Assembly: GCF_002934665.1 (NCBI RefSeq) | Contig: NZ_NIRS01000008.1 | Span: 186,001 to 250,000 of the forward strand | Length of the DNA: 64,000 nucleotides | From: Pseudomonas laurylsulfatiphila | Lineage (GTDB): Bacteria > Pseudomonadota > Gammaproteobacteria > Pseudomonadales > Pseudomonadaceae | Direction of reading: 5' to 3' | Part shown: positions 1 to 8,683 of the stretch, piece by piece | How positions within the stretch are numbered: position 1 is the first letter of the stretch | Layout: every line of letters starts with the position of its first letter | Notes under the pieces: generated by a model | The model's database searches: none | Told to the model about the DNA's origin: nothing | What the model saw: only the letters and a program-made list of their open reading frames with translations | Made by a program: the position numbers and the translations under genes

Positions 1-1251
1 AGCATCGGCCAGAAACTCCCGGCCATGGCCGAAGGCAGCCTGAGCAAAGTCGAGTTGGTCAGCCGATTGGCCGCGACACCGACCAGCCTGGCGCTCGACG
101 ACCTCAACCTGAAAGTCGACGACAGCACCTTCAGCGGCCGCATCGCCGTCGAAGACTTCGCCAAGCAATCGCTGCGCGCCGTGCTCAAGGCCGACACCTT
201 CAACGTCGACCGTTACCTGCCGCCGAAATCCGCCGAGGCCAATAGCGCGACACAAGTGCGTCAGGCCGAAGTCGCCAGCACCGAAGCCGATGCCTTGGCC
301 GGCGCCGGCAGCACTCCATTGCCGCCCGCGCCGACCAAGGACGCGTGGAGCAGCGAGCGCCTGTTGCCAGTGGAACGCTTGAGCAAGCTCGATGTGGACG
401 CCGACCTGACCTTTGGCCAGTTGACCCTGCAAAAACTGCCGATCCATAACGCTGCGCTCAAGGCCACTGGCCAGGGCGGCCTGTTGACGCTGGCCAACCT
501 GCGCGGCGACCTGTACGAGGGCAACTTCGAAACCACCGGCACGCTCGATGTGCGCCAGCCAGTGCCGGCGCTGAACCTGCAGACGAAGATCAGCCGGGTA
601 CCGGCGGAAAAAATCCTCGAAAGCCAGGGCAAGAATCCGCCGGTCAAGGGCCTGGTCACGCTCAACAGCAACCTGACCGGCAACGGCAACAGCCAGAAGG
701 CGCTGATCGAAACCCTCAACGGCAACGCCAGTTTCGTCATCAACAATGGCGTGCTGCTCAACGCCAACCTTGAGCAACAGCTGTGCAAAGGCATCGCTAC
801 GCTCAACCGCAAAACCCTCAGCGGCGAACCGCGCGGCAAGGACACTCCGTTCCAGGAGCTCAAGGGCAACCTGACCTTGCGTAACGGAGTAGCCAGCAAC
901 CCGGACCTGAAAGTGCGCATCCCGGGCATGGCCGTCAACGGTGACGGTGACATTGATCTGCGCGTGCTGGGCATGGACTACCGCGTCGGCATCATCGTCG
1001 AAGGCGATACCAGCGCCATGCCGGACCCGGCCTGTCAGGTCGGCGACAAGTTTGTCGGCATCGAGTGGCCACTGCGCTGCCGTGGCCCGCTGGAGCTGGG
1101 TGCCAAGGCCTGCCGTGTGGATAACGAGCGCATGAGCCAGGTCGCGGCCAAACTGGCCGGCGAGAGAATCAGCGAGAAGATCGACGAGAAACTGGGCGAC
1201 AAGGTCAACCCGCAACTCAAGGACGCGCTCAAGGGGCTGTTCAAGCGATGA
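1..1251 (+). CDS. AsmA family protein, C-terminal part (gene starts before the window)
   Basis: The frame is open from the first base, so this is the last 416 residues of a longer gene; an internal ATG at 25 is not the start. AsmA proteins are anchored in the inner membrane with a long beta-rich periplasmic part and are linked to outer-membrane assembly and lipid transport. The visible part is hydrophilic with repeated amphipathic beta patterns, an Ala/Pro-rich linker near residues 80-110, the family-typical LNGNASFVINNGVL stretch near residue 240, and a charged helical tail. No transmembrane helix is visible in this part. The stop codon overlaps the start of mutY by four bases (ATGA), so the two are probably co-transcribed and translationally coupled. 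The asmA-mutY-yggX order is usual in Pseudomonas. Family assignment is confident; function is known only at family level. Confidence 0.88.
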   Translation, partial: SIGQKLPAMAEGSLSKVELVSRLAATPTSLALDDLNLKVDDSTFSGRIAVEDFAKQSLRAVLKADTFNVDRYLPPKSAEANSATQVRQAEVASTEADALAGAGSTPLPPAPTKDAWSSERLLPVERLSKLDVDADLTFGQLTLQKLPIHNAALKATGQGGLLTLANLRGDLYEGNFETTGTLDVRQPVPALNLQTKISRVPAEKILESQGKNPPVKGLVTLNSNLTGNGNSQKALIETLNGNASFVINNGVLLNANLEQQLCKGIATLNRKTLSGEPRGKDTPFQELKGNLTLRNGVASNPDLKVRIPGMAVNGDGDIDLRVLGMDYRVGIIVEGDTSAMPDPACQVGDKFVGIEWPLRCRGPLELGAKACRVDNERMSQVAAKLAGERISEKIDEKLGDKVNPQLKDALKGLFKR

Positions 1252-2315
1252 GAGCCGAACAGTTTTCAACGGCGGTGCTGGACTGGTTCGACCGCCACGG
1301 CCGTCACGATTTGCCCTGGCAGCAGGACATCAACCCGTATCGGGTATGGGTCTCGGAAATCATGTTGCAGCAGACCCAGGTCAGCACTGTGCTGAACTAC
1401 TTCGACCGCTTCATGGCCTCGTTGCCAACGGTCGAAGCCCTGGCCGCGGCACCTGAAGACGAAGTGCTGCACCTGTGGACCGGCCTGGGTTACTACACCC
1501 GCGCGCGCAATTTGCAGAAGACCGCGAAGATCGTCGTCGAGCAGTACGGCGGCGAATTTCCCCGGGACGTGGAAAAGCTCACGGATCTGCCGGGGATCGG
1601 CCTGTCCACCGCCGGCGCCATTGCCAGCATCAGCATGGGCCTGCGCGCGCCGATCCTCGACGGCAACGTCAAACGCGTCCTGGCGCGCTTTACCGCGCAA
1701 GAGGGCTACCCGGGCGAACCAAAGGTCGCCAAACAGCTCTGGGCCAACGCTGAGCGCTTTACGCCGCACGACCGGGTCAACGCCTACACCCAGGCGATGA
1801 TGGACCTCGGTGCCACGCTCTGCACCCGCAGCAAACCGAGCTGCCTGCTGTGTCCGCTGGAAAAAGGCTGCGAGGCGCACATGCTCGGCCTGGAAACCCG
1901 TTACCCGATCCCCAAGCCGCGCAAGGCCATCCCACAGAAGCGTACGCTGATGCCGATGCTGGCCAACGTCGAAGGCGCCATCCTGCTTTACCGTCGCCCC
2001 TCTACGGGCCTCTGGGGCGGCTTGTGGAGCCTGCCGGAACTCGACGACCTCGACGACCTGTCACACCTGGCCGCGCAGCACTCGCTGGAACTGGGCACCC
2101 AACAGGCATTGCCGAGCCTGGTGCACACCTTCAGCCATTTTCAGTTATCCATCGAACCCTGGCTGGTTCAGGTCCAGGAGACCGGCCATCACGTGGCCGA
2201 GGCCGACTGGCTCTGGTATAACCTCGCCACCCCGCCGCGCCTGGGCCTTGCCGCCCCGGTCAAGACCTTGCTCGAACGCGCGGCCGCCGTATTGAACGCA
2301 GGAGAGTCGTCATGA
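1248..2315 (+). CDS. mutY: A/G-specific adenine DNA glycosylase MutY
   Basis: Base-excision repair enzyme that removes adenine mispaired with 8-oxoguanine. All diagnostic parts are present in 355 residues: catalytic Glu37 in VSEIMLQQTQ, the helix-hairpin-helix LPGIGLSTAGAI (about 114-125), Asp138 in PILDGNVKR, and the [4Fe-4S] cluster cysteines 192, 199, 202 and 208 in the C-x6-C-x2-C-x5-C spacing. The C-terminal third (about 230-345) is the MutT-like domain that recognises 8-oxoG. The length is normal. The ATG overlaps the asmA stop as ATGA, and its own stop overlaps the start of yggX in the same way, so the three genes form one tightly coupled unit. No defects seen. Confidence 0.98.
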   Translation: MRAEQFSTAVLDWFDRHGRHDLPWQQDINPYRVWVSEIMLQQTQVSTVLNYFDRFMASLPTVEALAAAPEDEVLHLWTGLGYYTRARNLQKTAKIVVEQYGGEFPRDVEKLTDLPGIGLSTAGAIASISMGLRAPILDGNVKRVLARFTAQEGYPGEPKVAKQLWANAERFTPHDRVNAYTQAMMDLGATLCTRSKPSCLLCPLEKGCEAHMLGLETRYPIPKPRKAIPQKRTLMPMLANVEGAILLYRRPSTGLWGGLWSLPELDDLDDLSHLAAQHSLELGTQQALPSLVHTFSHFQLSIEPWLVQVQETGHHVAEADWLWYNLATPPRLGLAAPVKTLLERAAAVLNAGESS

Positions 2316-2584
2316 CCCGCACCATCATGTGCCGCAAGTACAAAGAAGAATTGCCAGGCCTGGAGCGCGCTCCCTTCCCGGGCGCCAAAGGCCAAGACAT
2401 TTTTGAGCACGTCTCGGCCAAGGCCTGGGCCGACTGGCAAAAACACCAGACCCTGCTGATCAATGAAAAACGCCTGAACATGATGAACGCCGAAGATCGC
2501 AAATATCTTCAGGGCGAAATGGACAAGTACTTCTCCGGCGAGGATTACGCCAAGGCCGAAGGCTACGTACCGCCATCGGAATAA
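2312..2584 (+). CDS. yggX: YggX-like Fe(2+)-trafficking / oxidative damage protection protein
   Basis: A 90-residue cytoplasmic protein of the YggX family, which protects Fe-S proteins against superoxide and may handle iron. It starts MTRTIMCRKY with the conserved Cys7 and has the family's GLERAPFPGAKG and AKAWADWQKHQTLLINE segments and full length. It overlaps mutY by four bases. The link is sensible: MutY carries an oxygen-sensitive [4Fe-4S] cluster and repairs oxidative lesions. A short GC stem with the sequence CCCCGATTTATCGGGG lies right after the stop (2585-2600) without a clear T-run, and may be a weak terminator before tRNA-Phe. Confidence 0.95.
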   Translation: MTRTIMCRKYKEELPGLERAPFPGAKGQDIFEHVSAKAWADWQKHQTLLINEKRLNMMNAEDRKYLQGEMDKYFSGEDYAKAEGYVPPSE

Positions 2585-2648
2585 CCCCGATTTATCGGGG
2601 GTCGGAACGTAAGCGACGGTAATAATTAAAATTTTTTTGAAAACTTGC

Positions 2649-2677
2649 TTGACGACCCCCTGAAAAACCCGTTTAAT
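2649..2677 (+). promoter_or_regulatory. Sigma-70 promoter of tRNA-Phe
   Basis: TTGACG (2649-2654) and TTTAAT (2672-2677) are separated by 17 bases and end 10 bases before the first base of tRNA-Phe, the expected geometry for a tRNA promoter. Confidence 0.75.
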
Positions 2678-2687
2678 GCGCCCCGTT

Positions 2688-2763
2688 GCCCAGATAGCTC
2701 AGTCGGTAGAGCAGGGGATTGAAAATCCCCGTGTCGGCGGTTCGATTCCGTCTCTGGGCACCA
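2688..2763 (+). tRNA. tRNA-Phe (anticodon GAA)
   Basis: A 76-base cloverleaf including an encoded CCA end. The acceptor arms are GCCCAGA and TCTGGGC, the anticodon stem-loop is GGGGATTGAAAATCCCC with GAA at 2721-2723, and the T-arm contains GTTCGATTCC. It has its own promoter just upstream and a terminator hairpin 9 bases downstream. Confidence 0.98.
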
Positions 2764-2770
2764 AAATACC

Positions 2771-2809
2771 GAAAAACCCCAAGCGAAGATGATTCCTTGG
2801 GGTTTTTTA
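2771..2809 (+). terminator. Rho-independent terminator after tRNA-Phe
   Basis: AACCCCAAG pairs with CTTGGGGTT around a 14-base loop and is followed by a run of six T. The flanking sequence is repeated after the RTX gene at 5637-5699. Confidence 0.85.
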
Positions 2810-2975
2810 TTGCCTGCGATTTGATGGCCGCTGGACCACCTCCAGACCAAGTCACTCTCCACCCCGCCTTAACCCCCCACCCGATACGCCCGACGAATGA
2901 TGGCAATTTGACGTCATCGTTTTGCCCTGTAAACTGCCAGCCACTTCCGCTTTCTTTGCGTAAAAGGAATTTGCA

Positions 2976-5609
2976 ATGCCAACCCTGGGCGAAATCCGCG
3001 TCAACACTACGACTGGCAAAAACTCCGAGCCCTCCCTTACGGCTCTGAAGGACGGTGGTTACATCGTGGCGTGGAGCGATCAGGGAACAAGCTTTACCGA
3101 TTACATCTACACCCAGCGCTATAACGCCAGTGGTGTGAAGGTAGGCGGGCCGGCCCTCGTCAACAAAGTGACCAACAGCGCACAGGAAGATCCCACCATC
3201 ACCGCATTGGCCAACGGCGGCTACGTGGTCGCCTGGAAGTCGGATACCTTCGACGACATGGCCGACATCGCCGCCCAGGTCTACAACGCCAATGGCGTCA
3301 AGGTTGGAAGCGAGTTCATCGTCAACACAACCAGAATCGGCACGCAGGACAGCCCGGAGATCACCTCGCTGAAGGACGGCGGTTTCGTGGTGACCTGGGC
3401 TTCGTTCGGCCAGGACGGCAGCGGTTGGGGCGGTTACCTGCAGCGCTATGACGCCAGCGGGGCGAAGGTCGGGGTGGAGACTCGCGTCGCTACCACCACT
3501 CTGTCCGACCAGGATGGCCCTACTGTCACGGACCTTGCCGATGGCGGCATGATGGTGGTCTGGGAGGGCAACGGAAAAGACGATACAGCTGGCATCTTCG
3601 GTCAGCGGTTCAAGGCCGACGGCAGCAAATCGGGCTCAGAAGTTCGCATCAGCACCAGGGTTGCCGACGATCAGACAGACCCTGTCGTGAAGGTCCTGAG
3701 TAACGGTAACTACGTCGTCACCTGGCAATCGGCTCCCGACGATGGTGATGGCGACGACGAGACCGATGCCCCTGCCGACGTCTATTCCCAGCTTTTCAAT
3801 GCCGCTGGCGTAAAAGTGGGCGTGGAAACCCGGGTCAACACCACCACCGCAGGCAATCAGGAAGAGCCTAATGTCACCGCCATGACGGATGGCGGTTATC
3901 TGGTGACCTGGGCAGGCCAGGGCACCGGTGATGTCAATGGCATCTTCTGCCAACGCTTCAATGCCAGCGGCGTCAAGGTGGGCACAGAAACCCGCATCAA
4001 TACCACGACCGCCGACAATCAATTGTTCTCCCAGGTGACGGCATTGGCCGATGGCGGCTACGTGGTTGCCTGGGAGTCCTCGAAGGCAAGCGGGCAAGTT
4101 GACGTTTATACCCAGCGCTTTGACGCGAACGGCAACAAGGTTTCCAGCCTGACAGGCGATGCCCTGGCCAACACCCTGACCTGGAGCGACGCTGGCAGCG
4201 TGATCATCGACGGCGGCGCGGGCAATGACACGCTTACAGGCGGCCGTGCCAACGACCATCTGAACGGCGGAGCAGGCAATGACTCGCTCAATGGCGCCGC
4301 CGGTGCCGACCGCCTCATCGGCGGCGACGGCTCCGACCTCTACTACGTCGACAACGCCGGCGACATCGTCAGCGAAACCAATGCCACAGCCAGCACCGGC
4401 GGCACCGATAGCGTCTATAGCTTCCTCGGCGCCTACACTCTGGGTGATAACGTCGAGAACCTGCGCCTGCTTTCGACCAGCGCTGCCAACGGTACCGGTA
4501 ACAGCCTCAACAACGTCATCGACGCCGGGGCTGGCAACAACGTCCTCGATGGTGGCGCCAGCATCGATACCGCGTCCTATGCCTACGCCACGGCGGCGGT
4601 CACGGCCAATCTGGGGCTGACCACTGCACAAGCCACCGGTGGTTCCGGTTCAGACACCCTGCTGAACTTCGAAAACCTCACGGGCAGCAACTTTCACGAC
4701 ACGCTGACCGGTAACGCAGCCGCCAACGTCCTCAACGGCGGCCTGGGCAACGACAGCCTCAACGGCGCCGCCGGTGCCGACCGCCTGATCGGCGGCGACG
4801 GCTCCGACCTCTACTACGTCGACAACGCCGGCGACATCGTCAGCGAAACCAATGCCACGGCCAGCACCGGCGGCACCGATAGCGTCTACAGTTTCCTCGG
4901 CGCCTACACCCTGACTGACAATGTCGAGAACCTGCGCCTGCTGGCGACCGGCAATGCCAATGGCACCGGGAACAGCCTCAACAACATCATCGACGCCGGG
5001 GCCGGCAACAACGTCCTCAATGGTGGCGCTGGCATCGATACCTTGTCCTATGCCTACGCCACGGCGGCGGTGACGGCGAACCTGGGGCTGACCACTGCAC
5101 AAGCCACCGGTGGCTCTGGTACAGACACCCAGTTGAACTTCGAAAACCTCACGGGCAGCGCCTATCACGACACGCTGACCGGCAATGCGCTTGCCAACAC
5201 CCTCACCGGCGGTGCCGGCAACGACACGCTCACCGGTGGAGCCGGCAACGACCTGTTGATCGGCGGCACGGGCCTGGACAAGCTTTATGGCGGTGCCGGG
5301 GCCGACAAGTTCGACTTCAATGCCCTGAGTGAAATGGGCCTGGGCGCCGCCCTGCGCGATGTCATCGGCGACTTCAAGACCAGCGAAGGCGACAAGATCG
5401 ACCTGTCGACCCTGGACGCCAACCTGGCGACGGCGGCCAACGATGCGTTCAACTTCATCGGTTCCAGCACGTTCAGCAGCAATGCCACGGGGCAGGTACG
5501 GTTCGCCGACGGCATTCTCTACGGCAGCACCGACGCCGACACCGCCGCGGAGTTCGAAATTCAGTTGCTGGGGGTAAGCAACCTGCAAACTGCCGATCTG
5601 ATTGCCTGA
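2976..5609 (+). CDS. RTX-type secreted calcium-binding repeat protein
   Basis: An 877-residue acidic, Gly/Asp/Asn-rich protein without a Sec signal peptide, as expected for type I secretion with a C-terminal signal. Residues 1 to about 395 hold seven ~52-residue repeats of the form DGGYVVAW...VYxQRFNASGVKVG...VNTTTxxxQ, a beta-propeller-like series common at the front of such proteins. From about 405 on there are RTX nonapeptides (GGAGNDTLTGG and variants) that bind Ca2+. A 157-residue module (DNA 4287 onward) is repeated in tandem 471 bp later. The last ~115 residues (DFKTSEGDKIDLSTLDA...) match the serralysin-type C-terminal region that carries the secretion signal. No transporter genes are adjacent. 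It may be an adhesin, matrix protein or enzyme carrier; no enzymatic domain is recognised. The gene sits between tRNA-Phe and an imperfect copy of the tRNA's downstream sequence. Confidence 0.88.
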   Translation: MPTLGEIRVNTTTGKNSEPSLTALKDGGYIVAWSDQGTSFTDYIYTQRYNASGVKVGGPALVNKVTNSAQEDPTITALANGGYVVAWKSDTFDDMADIAAQVYNANGVKVGSEFIVNTTRIGTQDSPEITSLKDGGFVVTWASFGQDGSGWGGYLQRYDASGAKVGVETRVATTTLSDQDGPTVTDLADGGMMVVWEGNGKDDTAGIFGQRFKADGSKSGSEVRISTRVADDQTDPVVKVLSNGNYVVTWQSAPDDGDGDDETDAPADVYSQLFNAAGVKVGVETRVNTTTAGNQEEPNVTAMTDGGYLVTWAGQGTGDVNGIFCQRFNASGVKVGTETRINTTTADNQLFSQVTALADGGYVVAWESSKASGQVDVYTQRFDANGNKVSSLTGDALANTLTWSDAGSVIIDGGAGNDTLTGGRANDHLNGGAGNDSLNGAAGADRLIGGDGSDLYYVDNAGDIVSETNATASTGGTDSVYSFLGAYTLGDNVENLRLLSTSAANGTGNSLNNVIDAGAGNNVLDGGASIDTASYAYATAAVTANLGLTTAQATGGSGSDTLLNFENLTGSNFHDTLTGNAAANVLNGGLGNDSLNGAAGADRLIGGDGSDLYYVDNAGDIVSETNATASTGGTDSVYSFLGAYTLTDNVENLRLLATGNANGTGNSLNNIIDAGAGNNVLNGGAGIDTLSYAYATAAVTANLGLTTAQATGGSGTDTQLNFENLTGSAYHDTLTGNALANTLTGGAGNDTLTGGAGNDLLIGGTGLDKLYGGAGADKFDFNALSEMGLGAALRDVIGDFKTSEGDKIDLSTLDANLATAANDAFNFIGSSTFSSNATGQVRFADGILYGSTDADTAAEFEIQLLGVSNLQTADLIA
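4270..5211 (+). repeat. Tandem 471-bp (157-codon) duplication inside the RTX gene
   Basis: The stretch starting CTCAATGGCGCCGCCGGTGC at 4287 recurs at 4758 with only scattered, mostly synonymous changes over about 470 bp. The period is a whole number of codons, so the frame is kept. This is a recent in-frame module duplication. Confidence 0.85.
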
Positions 5610-5647
5610 TAGAGGTGGTCGTACCGGCATAACTCCGGCACCCAATA

Positions 5648-5684
5648 CCGAAAACCCTGAATCGCTGGATTCAGGGTTTTTTAT
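5648..5684 (+). terminator. Rho-independent terminator after the RTX gene
   Basis: AACCCTGAATC pairs with GATTCAGGGTT around a short loop and is followed by TTTTTT. The surrounding bases copy the terminator region after tRNA-Phe. Confidence 0.85.
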
Positions 5685-5991
5685 GCCCGGGATTTGATGA
5701 GGCACCGCTCCAGATACCATCGAAACTCCGGGCGAAGCATCAATTCCCCCTCCGCCCTATCGCCCTATCGCCCTATCGCCATGCCAGCAAGCGCCTGTAA
5801 CGCTTGCCGGGGTTGAGGTCCACATGTGTCAGGTGTTTGTGATCGGCCATTCCTGGCAGTCTCTTGGGTCTGTCAGAACGCTCCGTATGCTTTAAAGGAA
5901 ACGGACGACATACGCTGATCATGGAATTGAGCAAAATCGAAAGAGGAGCTGCCGCATTACCGGAAGCAGATACACAACAGAGATGTAGACA
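5685..5991. other. Intergenic stretch with an 8-bp tandem repeat
   Basis: No gene is recognised here. CGCCCTAT occurs three times in a row and a fourth time in part (5753-5780). The rest is ordinary spacer that should contain the promoter of the dioxygenase-like locus; no convincing -35/-10 pair was picked out. Confidence 0.6.
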
Positions 5992-7070
5992 ATGACTGAC
6001 GCCATCAAACCAGACGTCGAAACCGCTGAGTTTTTTACTGAACAAGAAATCAGAACTTTCAGCTTCGATACCCAGCAATCAACACTGCTTCACAAATTCG
6101 CCAAAGAACTGGCCGCAATCGGCGGGCCGCAGGCACCAGGAGCCAAGTCCAAAGCGTCTCTGGCAGCCACCGAATTAAAGTTCTCGTTTTCGAAAAACCA
6201 ATGCGAACTGCTGAGTGCCTATTCCGATGGCTTTGTTTCGGTTTTGATTTTTGAAGGTCTGCAAAAAATCACCGATGTCAGCCCTCCAAATGAACTGCCA
6301 GACCTGGCATCCCTGGAAAATCGTTACGATGTACTTTGCCTGGCCGCCCGTAATCAGATCCTGTTGAAACTGGTGGATAACAGTGCCTTTGCCTATGACA
6401 TGGACAACGAAGGAAAACTTGTTCGACTGGTGGCCAACTTCAAAGGTGGCGGACTCATCAAAATCAATGCCGAGCCGGAAATCAAAGAACTGAGTTCCCA
6501 TTCCGGCCTCGCGCTTGGCCCGCATACGGAGGCACCGTACTGGTGCGCCGTGAACGCGAAAGACGAGCACTCTCCCTCTCCATCGTCGCTCATACTTTCC
6601 GCCTTGTGGAACCCGAGCCTGGAGCCTACGCGAGTCATTCCACTACCTCCCATACTCGAAAAAATTGGCGTCACCAACTGCCTCGCACGACCACGGATAA
6701 CTTCCAGTTCACTCGTAGTGACTCCTTTGTCAGCGGCAAAGGGGAAGATGGCCGCAACGTTTCGATTCTGGAGTTTGACGACAAGACAGGGTTCGCAGCC
6801 CGCTTTAATTCGTATCGTTTTTCGGTCAATGACAACGTCTCAACCTTTGTGAAGACGGCTTACACCGCCCTTTGCCAGGGTGTGGATGAAGCAACTCCGG
6901 TCGAATGCACGCTGACCCAGGAATCGGCCATGGTCATCAATAACATTCGGGCTCTGCACTGTCGCGATGTCATCAAAGACAACAGACGGGTCTTGGTTCG
7001 TATTTTCGGACTTTCAAAATTTTCTACCCCCATCGTTGTTTCAGAGGACCCGTTAGTGCTGCAGGGCTGA
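5992..7070 (+). pseudogene. TauD/AsnO-like Fe(II)/2-oxoglutarate dioxygenase split by a frameshift
   Basis: Two overlapping reading frames together make one ~355-residue protein of the clavaminate synthase/AsnO-like branch of the TauD superfamily. The 5' frame (from ATG 5992) carries the iron-binding HxE motif in SSHSGLALGPHTEAPY and the segment EPTRVIPLPPILEKIG. The 3' frame, -1 relative to it, carries TTDNFQFTRSDSF and the distal metal/2-oxoglutarate region NNIRALHCRD. Similarity passes from one frame to the other between about 6640 and 6700, where a run of six A lies at 6659-6664. Read literally, each ORF ends in nonsense, so the gene is probably inactive. A sequencing error or slippage on the A-run would restore it. 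Such enzymes hydroxylate amino acids or small metabolites. The next gene is a TSUP transporter in the same direction, 72 bases on. Confidence 0.7.
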
Positions 7071-7142
7071 TTCCTTATGTGATCAGGCTGTTGAACGACC
7101 AGTCATGTGATGACTGGCCAATAACCATAAAGAGAGAATGCA

Positions 7143-7949
7143 ATGTCCTTGGATGTAATTGGCATGTTGGCGCTTGTCGCTTTTTGCGCCGGCTTTTTTG
7201 ATGCGATTGCCGGTGGGGGCGGTTTGATCACCCTGCCTGCATTGTTTCTGGCAGGTGTAGATCCGATCAGTGCAATTGCAACGAACAAGTTCCAGGCCGC
7301 TTCGGCCACTGTTTCGGCAACGGTGACCTTTGCTCGCAAAGGAATGATCGAGTGGCGCGAAGGCCGTTTCCTGATTATCTGCGGATTTATTGGTGGCGCC
7401 AGTGGTGCCTTGCTGGTCAGCTCTATTGATAAGCACTACCTGGAAGTTTGCGTGCCTATAATGCTGATCCTGGTAGCCATCTACTTTGCGTTTTCTCCAA
7501 AGCTGGCCAATGAAGATCGACGTAAGAGGATCAGTATTCTGCTCTTTTCCTTTACCGTGGCGCCGATCCTGGGTTTTTACGACGGTATATTTGGCCCCGG
7601 CGTGGGCTCTTTCTTCATTGTCGGATTTGTACTGCTATCCGGTCTGGGCATGATGCGGGCCATGAGTTTTACCAAGCTTGCCAACGCCTCTTGCAACCTC
7701 GGCTCTCTGTCGGTCTTTATCACCAAAGGTGTGATTATCTGGCCGGTAGCCATAGCCATGGCTTTGGCGGCCTTCATCGGCGCTCAATTGGGTGCACGGG
7801 CCGCTGTCCGGGTCGGACCACGGCTGATCAAACCCATGTTGATCGTGGTCTGCTGCGCCTTGGCCATCAAGCTGCTGAGCGTAGAAACCAACCCCTTACG
7901 CGTTGCACTCATCCAAGCGTATGCGGGCATCAATAACGAAAAACCCTGA
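7143..7949 (+). CDS. TSUP (TauE/SafE) family inner-membrane transporter
   Basis: A 268-residue, very hydrophobic protein with about eight membrane segments and the two-fold TSUP pattern. The signature FCAGFFDAIAGGGGLITLPAL is near the N-terminus, and the related second-half motif GFYDGIFGPGVGSFFIVGFV is near residue 145. The family exports or takes up sulfite, sulfonates or other organic anions; the substrate cannot be read from sequence. It starts at ATG 7143 after an AAGAGAG-type ribosome-binding site. It follows the broken dioxygenase in the same direction, which suggests a former shared substrate, possibly a sulfonate. The stop codon lies inside the hairpin that terminates the convergent gene. 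Confidence 0.88.
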   Translation: MSLDVIGMLALVAFCAGFFDAIAGGGGLITLPALFLAGVDPISAIATNKFQAASATVSATVTFARKGMIEWREGRFLIICGFIGGASGALLVSSIDKHYLEVCVPIMLILVAIYFAFSPKLANEDRRKRISILLFSFTVAPILGFYDGIFGPGVGSFFIVGFVLLSGLGMMRAMSFTKLANASCNLGSLSVFITKGVIIWPVAIAMALAAFIGAQLGARAAVRVGPRLIKPMLIVVCCALAIKLLSVETNPLRVALIQAYAGINNEKP

Positions 7950-7967
7950 GTCGCAGGACTCAGGGCT
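7936..7967 (-). terminator. Terminator of the convergent minus-strand gene, overlapping the TSUP stop codon
   Basis: CCCTGAGTC and GACTCAGGG form the stem at 7944-7965. On the minus strand it is followed by a T-run (AAAAA on the plus strand at 7938-7943). The plus-strand side lacks a good T-run, so it serves mainly the gene at 7980-8429. Confidence 0.75.
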
Positions 7968-7979
7968 TAGAGCTTCCCG

Positions 7980-8429
7980 TTAACTCGCATCATTCCAGTG
8001 AAAAACCAGGTTACGGGCTGCACCACTGCCAACATCGGCAACGTCCTGCCGGGTTTCGCCGTTGCGCGTCGCAATGACCGTGTATTTACCGGCAGGCAGC
8101 TTCACATAAACCAGCGGACCGGCGTTATTGAGCGTCAGCACGGTTTGCCCCGGGGCTTTCTGAATGACCACGCTCACGTCAGGAATGTATTCATTTCCCG
8201 TCCCGACAGAGAACGTCATGTGCAGGTTATAGCCGGTGGTCTGCTGGATGGCCCTGGATTCATCCTCGCCGATACCGCCGGACAGGTAGGCGATGCCGTT
8301 TTGCTCCTGGCTCTGCACCTGTACGCCAGTGCTGTCGACTGGATCAAGGCTGGCGGCGGGTGACATCGATGGAAACATCAGCACGCCGACGGCGGTGAGT
8401 GGCAACAGGAGTGAATGGAGATATTTCAT
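7980..8429 (-). CDS. Exported protein with carboxypeptidase-regulatory-like beta-sandwich fold
   Basis: A 149-residue protein with a clear Sec signal peptide (MKYLHSLLLPLTAVGVLMFP..., likely cleavage after SPAA near residue 26). The mature part has YLSGGIGEDESRAI and, later, VYVKLPAGKYTVIATRNGE, the pattern of a small carboxypeptidase regulatory-like/transthyretin-like beta-sandwich found in many Pseudomonas periplasmic proteins of unknown role. No enzyme motifs or cysteines in the mature part. It is monocistronic and convergent with the TSUP gene. Conserved hypothetical; location in the periplasm is well supported, function unknown. Confidence 0.8.
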   Translation of the reverse strand: MKYLHSLLLPLTAVGVLMFPSMSPAASLDPVDSTGVQVQSQEQNGIAYLSGGIGEDESRAIQQTTGYNLHMTFSVGTGNEYIPDVSVVIQKAPGQTVLTLNNAGPLVYVKLPAGKYTVIATRNGETRQDVADVGSGAARNLVFHWNDAS

Positions 8430-8683
8430 GATGACGACTCCCGGGTTCTGCAGAACCCAATCGTTACACTCTTTGGATTTCCTGTTGGAGGGAGGGGTTT
8501 TAGATCGATTTGGCCTGAGTACGAAACGTACTACGCCATTTTCGCCTCATCCCTCGCCCGCCCTCCGATACGTCCTGCCAGCGAATCCGGTTTTTCCTGC
8601 CTGTTTTTCAGTCACTCCCGGCAGCTTCGAAGGGGGCTCACTGGTCATGCTCTTTCCCTGTCCAATCTGCTGCGGAAGACCTC

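Noticed and set aside
4650..5720. Long minus-strand frames over the RTX gene
   Set aside because: They mirror the GC-rich Gly/Asp repeats of the RTX gene and give repetitive nonsense proteins.
6655..6668. Programmed -1 frameshift signal in the dioxygenase gene
   Set aside because: The A6 run in GAA AAA ATT does not allow standard tandem slippage, and I saw no clear downstream pseudoknot; simple mutation or sequencing error is more likely.
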